From NCBI GenBank assembly GCA_963742925.1, contig CAVUNV010000009.1, positions 1 through 64,000 on the forward strand: DNA of 64,000 nucleotides, given 5' to 3'. Source of the stretch: PALSA-612 sp963742925. Lineage in GTDB: Bacteria; Actinomycetota; Thermoleophilia; Gaiellales; Gaiellaceae. The notes beneath the pieces are model-generated. The model ran no database searches and was not told where the DNA came from. It saw only the letters and a program-made list of their open reading frames with translations. Position 1 is the first letter of the stretch. The number at the start of each line of letters is the position of its first letter. Shown here piece by piece: positions 1-8,149 of the stretch. A program made the position numbers and the translations under genes.

Positions 1-315
1 GGCGCCGGCGGCGCCTATCTGTCGCTGGGCGCCGTCGGAAGCTTCAACGACAACATGACGGACGGACGCGGCTTCATCGCTCTCGCGGCACTCATCTTCG
101 GCAACTGGCGGCCGTTCGGGGCCTTTCGGCGCCGCGCTCCTGTTCGGCATCTCCGGCGCCATCGCCCTCCGCTGCAAACCTACTCGGGCACGCTGCCCGG
201 CATCGACGTGCTCTTCCCACGCTGCCGTATCTTCATTACCCTGATCGCCGTCGCAGGCGTGATCGGCCGCTCGACCCCACCCGCAGCCGTTGGCCGTCCA
301 TACAAGAAGCAATAG
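1..315 (+). pseudogene. ABC transporter permease, 3' end only, frame disrupted (simple-sugar/nucleoside type)
   Basis: The window opens inside this gene. The start (GAYLSLGAVGSFNDNMT, then GRGFIALAALIFGNWRPFG) and the end (LIAVAGVIGRSTPPAAVGRP) match the C-terminal part of inner-membrane permeases of the BmpC/YufQ (NupQ) class, which import nucleosides or sugars together with an ATPase and a binding lipoprotein. Between these blocks the expected membrane helix (FGAALLFGISGAIAL) is in the +1 frame, as if one T were added near 125 and one C lost near 171, and a further irregularity lies near 215. The reading frame still reaches a normal stop at 315. Either the gene is damaged or the consensus has indels. 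The family is fairly sure; the exact substrate is not. Confidence 0.6.
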
Positions 316-722
316 CTACGCCGCCGGCTCCGGCCAGCCTGGACCGCCGCAACGGCCGGGCGACGGCGTCCGTCGTCTTCGGGCTGCTCTCGGTCCTGGC
401 GGTCCCGGCCGGGGTGGCGCTCTCCTACTACTCGGCCACGGTCACGCTCATCGAAGGGTTGAGCTCGGCCGTCCTGGCCGTCGTCTTCGGGCTGTACGCG
501 ATCGTCCTGGCCCGGCGCGGCCGCGACAAGGTGGCGCGCACCCTGGGCCGCGCCGGAGGCAGGCGAACAGCGCGTGTCGGCAAGCTGCTCGGGGCTCTCG
601 GCCTCTGCATGGGCATGAGCGCCGCGCTGGCGGTCGGCTTCTACGGCCTGCTGACCGTGTTCTCGAAGTCGTGGCGCTGGGAGACAGACCAGGTCTGTGG
701 GCTTGCCGTAGAATCGGCCCGC
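316..722 (+). other. Open frame encoding three membrane segments, continuous with the RodZ-like gene
   Basis: In the frame of the next gene the sequence is open and encodes hydrophobic stretches such as SVVFGLLSVLAVPAGVAL, SAVLAVVFGLYAIVL and LGALGLCMGMSAALAVGFYG. This resembles a small multi-pass protein of the DUF4190 style. The only in-frame start is GTG 414, inside the first helix, and no stop separates it from the downstream HTH protein. The simplest reading is a separate small membrane-protein gene whose start and stop were obscured by indels like those in 1-315. A real fusion cannot be excluded. Confidence 0.35.
709..714 (+). promoter_or_regulatory. Candidate -10 element (TAGAAT) of a leaderless transcript
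   Basis: TAGAAT ends 8 nt before ATG 723, so transcription would start at or next to the start codon. No clear -35 is visible. This supports ATG 723 as a true start even though the frame is open upstream. Confidence 0.4.
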
Positions 723-1460
723 ATGTTCGCGATCGGAAGCAGCCTCAAGGATGCACGTCTCCGCAAGGGGCTCGACCTGGCAACCGCGGCAGAGGCGACC
801 AAGATCCGCTCGCGGCACCTGCAGGCCCTCGAGGACGAGCAGTTCGACGTGCTCCCGGGACAGACCTATGTCCGGGGCTTCCTGAAGACGTACGCCGACT
901 ATCTCGGGCTCGACGGCCAGCTCTACGTCGACGAGTACAGCTCCCGCTTCTGGATCAGCGAGGACGGCGGCACGCAGACGCCACAGAAGCGGAAGGTGCG
1001 TGTGCGCAAGAAGCACCACGGGCGGATCGAGCTCAACATGATCGTCCTCACGCTTGTCGCGATCGTGGGCGTCACCGCGCTCGTGATCGCCGCCTGGAAG
1101 TTCGGCGGGGCAAGCTCGACGACGCCCGGGACGACCGCCGCGTCTCCTCCGACGGCCCCGACGGCCGTGACGAGGAGGCCGGTCGCGACGCTGGTCGTGA
1201 AGGCGGTGCACGGCAGCTCGGTCGTCGACGTCCATGTCCTGAAGAGCGGTAACCGGGCCGGCCGCCTGCTCTTCCACGGCACGCTCGAGCAGGGCGAGTC
1301 GCAGACCTTCGTCCAGCGGAGCCTCTGGCTGAGCGTCAGCTCCCCGAAGCACGTCGTCCTGGCACTGAACGGCGGGAGCCCACTGCCGCTCGGCGGCAGC
1401 TGTCCGCGCACGATCGCGGTCACGCCTCAGCAGATCACCTCGACACCGGCCTGCCACTAG
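723..1460 (+). CDS. RodZ-like helix-turn-helix membrane protein
   Basis: The 245-residue product has an N-terminal HTH_25-type DNA-binding fold (residues about 4-65, with LKDARLRKGLDLATAAEATK and QTYVRGFLKTYADYLGL), a basic linker, one membrane helix (LNMIVLTLVAIVGVTALVIA), and an extracytoplasmic C-terminal domain of about 100 residues. This is the order seen in RodZ-type morphogenesis proteins, which link MreB or division functions to the envelope. ATG 723 is chosen because homologues begin with a short lead into LKDAR and because a -10 element sits 8 nt upstream. cinA follows directly. The helix-turn-helix class is clear; a role in cell shape is inferred, and no mreB is in the window. Confidence 0.65.
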   Translation: MFAIGSSLKDARLRKGLDLATAAEATKIRSRHLQALEDEQFDVLPGQTYVRGFLKTYADYLGLDGQLYVDEYSSRFWISEDGGTQTPQKRKVRVRKKHHGRIELNMIVLTLVAIVGVTALVIAAWKFGGASSTTPGTTAASPPTAPTAVTRRPVATLVVKAVHGSSVVDVHVLKSGNRAGRLLFHGTLEQGESQTFVQRSLWLSVSSPKHVVLALNGGSPLPLGGSCPRTIAVTPQQITSTPACH

Positions 1461-1462
1461 AT

Positions 1463-2755
1463 CTGGCCCCCGAGCCGTCAGCCAGGGGACGGCCCCGGGC
1501 CGCGATCGTCGTCACCGGCAGCGAGCTCGTGCGCGGCGAGCGCACCGATCTGAACGGGCCCTTCCTGGCGCGTGAGTTGCTGTCGCTCGGCCTTGCGCCC
1601 GCGCGGATCTCGATCGTCGGCGACACCCCCGGCGAGCTGGCCGCAGCGCTGGGTGAAGGTCTCCAGGCCGACCTGTGCGTCGTGTCGGGAGGGCTCGGCC
1701 CGACCCACGACGACCGGACGGTCGAGCTGCTGGCTGCCGCAGCCGGGCTCAACCTGATCGTCGATGAGGAGCTCGAGCGGGAGATCGAAGCTCGTTCGCG
1801 CGCCGTCGCCGAGCGGTTGCACCGACCGTATGCGGACTTCGCCCCGGGTGTCACCAAACAGGCGACGCGTCCCGAGAGCGCGATCCCGATCGGGCTCGTC
1901 GGCACCGCTCCGGGACTCGTCGTGCCGCTCGAGGATCGCGTGGCGATCGTCCTGCCCGGCCCACCGTGGGAGCTCAAGCAGTTGTGGCCGCATGCGGTCG
2001 AGACCGGGCCCGTCCAGATGCTCCTGCGTCGCGCCCAGCGGCCCTCGCGGCGTGTTCTCCGGTTCTACGGCGCCAGCGAGTCCGCGGTGGCGCAGGCGCT
2101 CGCCGCGGCCGGCGGCGACGGAAGCGGGGTCGAGGCGACGATCTGCGCGCGGGATTTCGAGATCCACGTCGACCTCGTCGTCGACCCCGGCGCCGAGGCA
2201 CAGGCGGACACGCTCGCGGCTGCGTTGATCGAGCCGCTCGGGCGCCACCTGTTCGCAGAGGACGAGCGGCCGGTCGAGGAGATCGTGCTCGGGCTCTGCC
2301 GCGAGCAGGGCCTGACCCTCGCCGCCGCCGAGTCGTGCACCGGCGGTCTCGTGGCCGCCCGCCTGACGTCGATCGCGGGCTCGAGCGACGTGTTCGTCGG
2401 CGCGATCGTGGCGTACGCGAACCAGGTCAAGGAGACGGAGCTCGGCGTGCCGGGGAACGTGCTGCGCGAGCACGGCGCCGTCTCGGCGGAGACGGCGGCC
2501 GCCATGGCCGCCGGCGTGAGGTCGCGGCTCGGCGCCGACGTCGGCCTCGCCGTCACGGGCATCGCCGGCCCGGGAGGCGGCACCGACGACAAGCCGGTCG
2601 GGCTCGTGTATCTGCACGCCACGACGCCCACTGCGAGCCACGGCATCGAGTTCAACTTCCCGGCCGACCGCGAGTCCATCCGCCGCCGTGCCGCCGTTGC
2701 GGCGTTGCATCTCGTCAGGAGACTCTTGTCACAGTCTCGTGACAGTCGCGTATGA
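1463..2755 (+). CDS. cinA: CinA / nicotinamide-nucleotide amidohydrolase PncC-type
   Basis: The product has two domains: an N-terminal MoaB/MogA-like COG1058 domain (VVSGGLGPTHDDRTVE) and a C-terminal PncC amidase (ESCTGGLVAARLTSIAG, then VTGIAGPGGGT), which deamidates nicotinamide mononucleotide in NAD salvage. The first canonical start is GTG 1529, but the conserved first beta strand (AAIVVTGSELVRGERTD) begins upstream and is in frame without any ATG, GTG or TTG. The coordinates use CTG 1463, the first plausible codon, three bases after the upstream stop. Starting at 1529 would cut off that strand. cinA heads the series cinA-thpR-recA-recX, a common actinobacterial order, and overlaps thpR by ATGA. 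Confidence 0.85.
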   Translation: MAPEPSARGRPRAAIVVTGSELVRGERTDLNGPFLARELLSLGLAPARISIVGDTPGELAAALGEGLQADLCVVSGGLGPTHDDRTVELLAAAAGLNLIVDEELEREIEARSRAVAERLHRPYADFAPGVTKQATRPESAIPIGLVGTAPGLVVPLEDRVAIVLPGPPWELKQLWPHAVETGPVQMLLRRAQRPSRRVLRFYGASESAVAQALAAAGGDGSGVEATICARDFEIHVDLVVDPGAEAQADTLAAALIEPLGRHLFAEDERPVEEIVLGLCREQGLTLAAAESCTGGLVAARLTSIAGSSDVFVGAIVAYANQVKETELGVPGNVLREHGAVSAETAAAMAAGVRSRLGADVGLAVTGIAGPGGGTDDKPVGLVYLHATTPTASHGIEFNFPADRESIRRRAAVAALHLVRRLLSQSRDSRV

Positions 2756-3306
2756 CTTCACCGGCTACCGTCGAGAGCGGTGAACGTCTACGGCTCTTCT
2801 GCGCTCTCACGCTGCCGGAAGCGGTTCTCGACGGCCTGGTCGAGTGGCAGGCCGCGGAGCTCTCGGGAGTCGAGCGTGCCGTCCCGCGGCCCAATCTGCA
2901 CGTCACCGTCGCCTTTCTCGGCACCCGGCCGATCGCGGATGCCGGGCCTGTTGCGACCGAGCTGGAAGCGGCCGCGACCGGAGCGGAGCCGATCTGCTTC
3001 ACGGCGCGCGGCTACCGGGAGACGCGCAGCGTCGGCATGGTCGTTCTCGACGACTCGGACGGGAACGCCGACAAGCTGGCGCTCGACGTCTTCCGTCGCC
3101 TCGAGCGGATCGGCGTCTACGAGCACGAGCAGCGACGCTGGCTCCCGCACGTCACGGTGCTCCGGTTTCGCCGTCCACCACGGCTTCGACCGGCACTTCC
3201 CGCCCTCGGCGAGTTCAGTCCGTCCGGGGCCGCTGTCTACCATTCCCTGCTTCGCCCCGGTGGGGCGCAGTACGAGATTCTCGAATCGTTTGCACTAGGA
3301 GGCTGA
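2752..3306 (+). CDS. thpR: RNA 2',3'-cyclic phosphodiesterase (2H family)
   Basis: The 184-residue protein carries both HxTx signatures of the 2H phosphoesterase family (HVTVAFLG near residue 46 and HVTVLRF near residue 134), which hydrolyse 2',3'-cyclic phosphates in RNA; the family was formerly called 2'-5' RNA ligase. Length and spacing are normal. ATG 2752 overlaps the cinA stop (ATGA), indicating translational coupling. The recA ribosome-binding site lies in the last codons of this gene. Its position between cinA and recA recurs in actinobacteria, but why it is linked to recombination genes is unknown. Confidence 0.85.
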   Translation: MTSPATVESGERLRLFCALTLPEAVLDGLVEWQAAELSGVERAVPRPNLHVTVAFLGTRPIADAGPVATELEAAATGAEPICFTARGYRETRSVGMVVLDDSDGNADKLALDVFRRLERIGVYEHEQRRWLPHVTVLRFRRPPRLRPALPALGEFSPSGAAVYHSLLRPGGAQYEILESFALGG

Positions 3307-3311
3307 TCACG

Positions 3312-4427
3312 TTGGATCGCGCAGAAGCTCTCGATACCGCGCTCGGCCAGATCGAGCGTCAGTTCGGCAAGGGGTCGGTCATGAAGATGAGCGACCGGGC
3401 ACAGGTGTCGGTCGGGGCGGTCTCGACCGGCTCGCTCGCGCTCGACCTCGCCCTCGGCATCGGCGGGCTGCCGCGCGGCCGCATCGTCGAGATCTTCGGC
3501 CCGGAGTCCTCGGGGAAGACGACGCTCGTCTACCACGTGATCGCTGAGGCCCAGCGCCGCGGCGGCATCTGCGCCTTCATCGACGCGGAGCATGCGATGG
3601 ACCCGCAATACGCGCGCCGGATCGGCGTCAGCATCGACGATCTGCTCGTCTCGCAGCCCGACACGGGCGAGCAGGCGCTCGAGATCACCGAGCTCCTGAT
3701 CCGCTCGGGCGCGCTCGACGTGGTCGCGATCGACTCGGTCGCCGCGCTCGTGCCGAAGGCCGAGATCGAGGGCGAGATGGGAGACAGCCACGTCGGGCTC
3801 CAGGCGAGGTTGATGAGCCAGGCACTCCGCAAGCTCGCCGGCACGCTCAACCGCACCGACACGATCTGCATCTTCACGAACCAGCTGCGCGAGAAGATCG
3901 GCGTCATGTTCGGCAACCCGGAGACCACTCCCGGCGGCCGCGCGCTGAAGTTCTACGCCTCGGTGCGGCTCGACATCCGCCGCATCGAGACGCTGAAGGA
4001 GGGCGTCGAGGCGATCGGCAACCGGGTTCGCGTCAAGGTGGCGAAGAACAAGGTGGCGCCGCCCTTCAAGCAGGCCGAGTTCGACATCATCTACGGCTCC
4101 GGCATCTCCTGGGAGGGCACGGTCCTCGACACCGGGCTCGAGAAGAAGATCGTCCAGAAGTCAGGCTCCTACTTCAGCTTCGACGACGAGCGGCTCGGCC
4201 AGGGTCGCCAGAACGCGACCGCTTTCCTCCGCGAGCATCCGGACGTGTGCCAGCAGATCCTGACACGCATCCAGGCGCAGGCCGACGAGGGCCAGGTCGT
4301 ATCGGCGCGGCTCCTCCCGACGACGACCGGCCCGGCGGCCGAGGGCGAGCCGGTCCAGCGCGACATCGAGGACGTGGAGCCCGATGTCAAGAGCAACGGC
4401 AAGGCCGAGGCGCGGGCGCGCGCATAA
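3312..4427 (+). CDS. recA: Recombinase RecA
   Basis: The 371-residue RecA carries out strand exchange and is the co-protease that triggers LexA cleavage. Visible motifs are MDRAEALDTALGQIERQFGK at the start, the Walker A box GPESSGKTT, Walker B LDVVAIDSVAAL, the L2 loop region (NQLREKIGVMFGNPETTPGG) and a short acidic, polar tail. The start is TTG 3312: AGGAGG at 3297-3302 is correctly spaced and homologues begin here, although the frame is open far upstream. I see no LexA box directly upstream, so expression probably comes from the cinA-thpR transcript or from a promoter inside it. recX follows after 6 nt. Confidence 0.95.
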   Translation: MDRAEALDTALGQIERQFGKGSVMKMSDRAQVSVGAVSTGSLALDLALGIGGLPRGRIVEIFGPESSGKTTLVYHVIAEAQRRGGICAFIDAEHAMDPQYARRIGVSIDDLLVSQPDTGEQALEITELLIRSGALDVVAIDSVAALVPKAEIEGEMGDSHVGLQARLMSQALRKLAGTLNRTDTICIFTNQLREKIGVMFGNPETTPGGRALKFYASVRLDIRRIETLKEGVEAIGNRVRVKVAKNKVAPPFKQAEFDIIYGSGISWEGTVLDTGLEKKIVQKSGSYFSFDDERLGQGRQNATAFLREHPDVCQQILTRIQAQADEGQVVSARLLPTTTGPAAEGEPVQRDIEDVEPDVKSNGKAEARARA

Positions 4428-4433
4428 GCACCG

Positions 4434-4850
4434 GTGCCCGGCGATGCTTTCGGGGCTGTCGTCGACGCGCTCGCACGGCGTGACCTGACGTCCGCGGAGC
4501 TCGAGCAGCGCCTCCGGCAGGCCGGCTTCGACCCGGAGGCGTGCACCGACGCGCTCGCACGGGCGGCACAGGCCGGGTACCTGGACGACGGCCGCGTCGC
4601 ACTCGAACGAGTGCGCCGTCTCGCCGAGCGAGACGCGTCCGACGCCGCGATCAGCGCCGAGCTCCGGCGGCGCGGGGTAGGGGAGGACGAGGTCAGCGCG
4701 GCGCTGGCCGCGATCGCGCCGGAAGCGGAGCGTGCCGAGCGGCTCGCGGCCCGGCTCGGCGGCGGGGCTCGTGCAGCACGAACGCTCGCGCGCAAGGGCT
4801 ACCCGCAGGACATCGTCGAGCGCGCGCTCCGCCTGCCCATTGCGGAGTAG
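4434..4850 (+). CDS. recX: RecX regulatory protein
   Basis: The 138-residue, all-helical protein has the RecX repeat pattern (ALARRDLTSAELEQRLRQAG, then ALARAAQAGYLDDGRVALER). RecX caps RecA filaments and blocks recombinase and co-protease activity. It starts at GTG 4434, six bases after the recA stop, the standard recA-recX arrangement that lets RecX be made by reading through from recA. The length is slightly short for the family but no motif is missing. Confidence 0.85.
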   Translation: MPGDAFGAVVDALARRDLTSAELEQRLRQAGFDPEACTDALARAAQAGYLDDGRVALERVRRLAERDASDAAISAELRRRGVGEDEVSAALAAIAPEAERAERLAARLGGGARAARTLARKGYPQDIVERALRLPIAE

Positions 4851-5122
4851 CGGGAGACAGCGGTAGGATTGTCAGCGTACGACTCGACAATTTGTCTGCA
4901 CACACGGAACTTTCGAATCGGAACTCCTGACACGACCACGAAAACCACGCGACGTCGAACGAGAAAGGGGCTGTAGCTAGGAGGCAAGAGTCAGGCTTGA
5001 AGTAGGCCTCCGCAGGCGGTTGACGCCGCCTCTCCGACCGATTCGCGAGAGCCCGTGCGGGCTTACTGCCGGGTCGAGCCCGTGTCCACCCGCGACACGG
5101 ACCACCGACCGGAGGAGCTCCT
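4851..5122 (+). promoter_or_regulatory. Structured leader upstream of rny
   Basis: No gene is visible in this 272-base gap. Three hairpins lie in series before the rny ribosome-binding site: AGGCGG/CCGCCT (5014-5019 with 5026-5031), AGCCC/GGGCT (5050-5054 with 5059-5063) and CCGTGTC/GACACGG (5080-5086 with 5094-5100). A GGAGGAG Shine-Dalgarno follows at about 5110-5117, just before GTG 5123. The arrangement looks like a 5' leader that could be processed or bound, possibly autoregulatory for RNase Y. I see no match to a known riboswitch class. Confidence 0.4.
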
Positions 5123-6655
5123 GTGGCGTACGGTGTGGGATTCCTGATCGGCCTCGTCGTCGGGTCGGCGGCGGTCTGGCTGGCCCTCGTCTCCTTCAGC
5201 GGTAGCAAGCTCGCGGCGGCGCGACGCACGCGCCAGCTGATGCTCGCAGAGGCTCGCACCGAGGCCGATGCCGTCCGTCGAGAGGCGGATCTGGAGGCGA
5301 AGGAGGCAGCCGTCAGGCATCGCGCCGAGGTCGAGCAGGAGCTGCAGACCCAGCGGGCCGACGCGCTCCGCGAGCGGGAGCGGCTGCACTCGCGGGAGGA
5401 CGAGTCGAACCGCCGCCTGGTCGAGCTGGAGCGCCGCGAGCAGGGGATCGCGGACAGGGAGACGCACGTCAGGCAGCTCCAGGACGAGATCAAGGACGCG
5501 AAGGACAACGAAGTGGTCGAGCTCGAACGGATCTCCGGCTTGACCGTGAGCGAGGCCAAGGCGGAGATCCTGGCCCGGTCCGAGGAGCTCGTCCGGCACG
5601 AGCTGGCCCGGCGCGTCCGTCAACTCGAGGAGGAGGCCCAGACCGAGGCGAGGAGGCGTGCCCGGAATCTCGTCGCCGACTCCCTCCAGCGCGTGGCGGC
5701 GAGTCACGCCGCCGAGACCACTGTCTCGATCGTCGAGCTTCCCTCGGACGACATGAAGGGCCGGATCATCGGCCGTGAGGGCCGGAACATCCGCGCTCTC
5801 GAGCACCTGACCGGGGTCGACTTCATCATCGACGACACGCCTCAGGCCGTCGTCCTCTCGTCCTTCGACGGGATGCGCCGCGAGGTCGCGAAGCTGACTC
5901 TCCAGAAGCTGCTCGAGGACGGCCGGATCCACCCGGCGCGGATCGAGGAGATGTTCTACCAGTCGAAGGCCGAGGTCGACGATCTCGTCCGCCAGGCCGG
6001 CGAGCAGGCCGTCTTCGAGGCCCACTGCGGCGAGTTCAACGAGGAGCTGGTGAAGATCCTCGGTCGGCTCAAGTTCCGCACCAGCTACGGGCAGAACGTG
6101 CTCAAGCACACGCTCGAGGTCGTGCACCTGGCCGGCATCATGGCGAGCGAGCTCGAAGCCGGCGTCAAGACGGCGAAGCGGGCAGCGCTCCTCCACGACC
6201 TCGGCAAGGCGCTGACGCACGAGGAGGAGGGCTCGCACGCGCTGATCTCCGCCCGCTACGCGAAGCGCTACGGAGAGTCGGACGGCGTCGTGCACGCGAT
6301 CGAGGCACACCACTACGAGGTGCAGCCGCAGACCGTCGAGGCGGTGCTCGTCATCACGGCGGACGCGATCTCGGCATCGCGGCCCGGCGCACGCGGCGAG
6401 AGCCTCGAGTCGTACATCAAGCGCCTCGAGTCGCTCGAGGAGCTCGCGAGCCAGAAGGAGGGAGTCGAGCGCGTCTACGCGCTCCAGGCCGGGCGCGAGA
6501 TCAGGGTGATCGTGAAGCCCGAGGAGATCGGAGACGACGACGCCATCCTGCTCTCGCAGGAGATCGCACGTGAGATCGAGCAGCACCTCGACTACCCGGG
6601 CCAGATCAAGGTCACCGTGATCCGCGAGTCGAGAGCGGTCGAGTTCGCCCGCTGA
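5123..6655 (+). CDS. rny: Ribonuclease Y
   Basis: The 510-residue membrane-anchored endoribonuclease initiates mRNA decay. It has an N-terminal membrane helix (GVGFLIGLVVGSAAVWLALV), a long charged coiled coil (about residues 30-190), a KH domain with GRIIGREGRNIRALE, and an HD domain containing HDLGK and IEAHH. Length and order are typical. The GTG start at 5123 is preceded by GGAGGAG. A structured leader precedes the gene, and one copy of the dispersed two-hairpin element begins 6 nt after its stop codon. Confidence 0.95.
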   Translation: MAYGVGFLIGLVVGSAAVWLALVSFSGSKLAAARRTRQLMLAEARTEADAVRREADLEAKEAAVRHRAEVEQELQTQRADALRERERLHSREDESNRRLVELERREQGIADRETHVRQLQDEIKDAKDNEVVELERISGLTVSEAKAEILARSEELVRHELARRVRQLEEEAQTEARRRARNLVADSLQRVAASHAAETTVSIVELPSDDMKGRIIGREGRNIRALEHLTGVDFIIDDTPQAVVLSSFDGMRREVAKLTLQKLLEDGRIHPARIEEMFYQSKAEVDDLVRQAGEQAVFEAHCGEFNEELVKILGRLKFRTSYGQNVLKHTLEVVHLAGIMASELEAGVKTAKRAALLHDLGKALTHEEEGSHALISARYAKRYGESDGVVHAIEAHHYEVQPQTVEAVLVITADAISASRPGARGESLESYIKRLESLEELASQKEGVERVYALQAGREIRVIVKPEEIGDDDAILLSQEIAREIEQHLDYPGQIKVTVIRESRAVEFAR

Positions 6656-6761
6656 CAGCGCGGGGGAAACAGCCGGTTTCCCCCGTGGGGCCCCTTCCCT
6701 TCGGAAAGCGCATCTCCGGCGGATCGAGCTACACCCGGGCAAAGCCCGGGCTTCGCCGCGG
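6656..6761 (+). repeat. Dispersed two-hairpin element, copy A
   Basis: First hairpin GGGGGAAAC / GTTTCCCCC (6662-6670 and 6676-6684) with loop AGCCG; then a C-rich stretch; then a TCGAGCTAC block (6724-6732) and a second hairpin CCCGGGC / GCCCGGG (6734-6740 and 6744-6750), ending in CTTCGCCGCGG. Near-identical copies lie at 13984, 48297 and 59030. It starts right after the rny stop on the same strand and has no T-run, so it is not an ordinary intrinsic terminator. Confidence 0.75.
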
Positions 6762-6807
6762 CTGGTGTCGTCTGGCCACACGACCAAGCTGTTCGTTCGG
6801 CCGGCCG

Positions 6808-6813
6808 TACACT
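6808..6813 (+). promoter_or_regulatory. Candidate -10 (TACACT) for miaB
   Basis: TACACT ends 7 nt before the miaB ATG, fitting a leaderless transcript. It lies downstream of repeat copy A, so miaB can be transcribed independently of rny. Confidence 0.4.
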
Positions 6814-6820
6814 GCTCCTG

Positions 6821-8149
6821 ATGCGTAGGTACTTCGTCACGACGTTCGGCTGCCAGATGAACGCTCACGACTCCGAGCGGATCAAAGGGCTCCTCGAGGA
6901 GCTTGGGCTGGGCGAGGCGACAGCCCCGGAGGAGGCCGACGTGATCGTGTTCAACACCTGCACGATCCGTGAGAAGCCCGACCAGCGCCTGGCCGCGCAT
7001 CTCGGCAACGCGGCGGCGCTGAAGCGGCGCCGACCCGGAACCGTCGTGGCCGTGGGCGGCTGCTACGCCGAGGCACAGCGCGAGCAGATCTTCGAGCGGT
7101 ACCCGTTCGTCGACGTCGCCTTCGGGCCCGGGACGATCCGCCACCTGGGGGACTGGCTCGGCGCGGGAGGGGTCGGCATCGAGAGGCACGCCTTCGGTAC
7201 GGCCGACGAGCGCCGTTTTTCCGCCGAGCTCCCGACGCAGCGCGAGCGAGCGGTACAGGCTTGGGTGCAGGTGTCGATGGGCTGCAACTCGGTCTGCGCG
7301 TATTGCATCGTGCCGCGCGTCCGCGGCCGCGAGGTGAGCCGCCGGCCGGGCGACATCCTCGCCGAGGTGACGGCGCTCGCGCGCCAGGGCGTCCGTGAGG
7401 TGACGCTGCTCGGTCAGAACGTCAACTCCTACGGCCGAGACCTCGCCCCGGAGCTCCACACCGGCTTCGCGGAGCTTCTCCGCGCGGTCGACGCGGTGGA
7501 CGGGATCGAACGGATCCGGTTCACCAGCCCGCACCCGAAGGACTTCCGGCCGGACGTGATCGAGGCGATGGCCCGATGCACCTCCGTCTGCGAGCACGCG
7601 CACCTGCCACTCCAGTCCGGCTCGACGCGTCTCCTCCGGCGCATGCGCCGCACCTACTCGCGGGAGCGCTACCTGCGGCTCGTCGGCGAGTTGCGCGACG
7701 CCATTCCCGATCTCGCGCTGACCACCGACCTGATCGTCGGCTTCCCGGGCGAGACCGAGCAGGACTTCCGCGAGACGCTCGACGTGGTCGAGGAGGTCGG
7801 GTTCGACGGCGCGTTCACCTTCGTCTACTCGCCGCGCAGCGGCACCGAGGCCGCTGCGTTGCCCGACCAGGTTCCCGACGAGGTGAAGCGCGAGCGGATC
7901 GAGCGGCTCGTCGAGGTCGTCCAGCGCGTCGCCGCCGATCGGAACCGGTCCCGGATCGGCCGGGTCGAGGAGGTTCTCGTCGAGAGTCCGAGCCGAACCG
8001 ATCCGAGCATGCTCCGAGGGCGGACGCGGCGCAACACGACGGTCAACTTCGACGGCGGGTCGGCACCCGGCGACCTCGTCCCGGTGCGGATCACCGGCTC
8101 GACCTCGACGACGCTCCGCGGCACGCAGGAGGCACTCGTCGCCGTCTGA
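6821..8149 (+). CDS. miaB: tRNA-2-methylthio-N6-dimethylallyladenosine synthase
   Basis: The 442-residue methylthiotransferase adds the 2-methylthio group to i6A37 of tRNAs reading UNN codons. The N-terminal UPF0004 domain has its three cysteines (TFGCQMN, FNTCTIREKP, VGGCYAEA). The radical-SAM cluster motif CxxxCxxC is in GCNSVCAYCIVPRVRGRE, and a TRAM domain is at the end. The start is ATG 6821 with a -10 element 7 nt upstream. It is followed directly by miaA, which makes its substrate modification, so two consecutive steps of tRNA position-37 modification are encoded together. Confidence 0.95.
   Translation: MRRYFVTTFGCQMNAHDSERIKGLLEELGLGEATAPEEADVIVFNTCTIREKPDQRLAAHLGNAAALKRRRPGTVVAVGGCYAEAQREQIFERYPFVDVAFGPGTIRHLGDWLGAGGVGIERHAFGTADERRFSAELPTQRERAVQAWVQVSMGCNSVCAYCIVPRVRGREVSRRPGDILAEVTALARQGVREVTLLGQNVNSYGRDLAPELHTGFAELLRAVDAVDGIERIRFTSPHPKDFRPDVIEAMARCTSVCEHAHLPLQSGSTRLLRRMRRTYSRERYLRLVGELRDAIPDLALTTDLIVGFPGETEQDFRETLDVVEEVGFDGAFTFVYSPRSGTEAAALPDQVPDEVKRERIERLVEVVQRVAADRNRSRIGRVEEVLVESPSRTDPSMLRGRTRRNTTVNFDGGSAPGDLVPVRITGSTSTTLRGTQEALVAV

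Noticed and set aside
180..1457. Long minus-strand open frame (425 codons) opposite the RodZ-like gene
   Set aside because: Arg/Asp/Glu-rich composition typical of an antisense frame in high-GC DNA; no domain, and the plus strand carries clear motifs.
4890..4925. Possible LexA box near GGAACTTTCGAATCGGAAC downstream of recX
   Set aside because: The two GAAC units are direct, not inverted, and do not match GAAC-N4-GTTC, unlike the perfect boxes at 60529 and 60546.
6656..6761. Repeat element as an ordinary intrinsic terminator
   Set aside because: No T-run after either stem, and sequence outside the stems (GAGCTAC block, C-rich spacer, CTTCGC end) is conserved among copies, which a simple terminator does not need.
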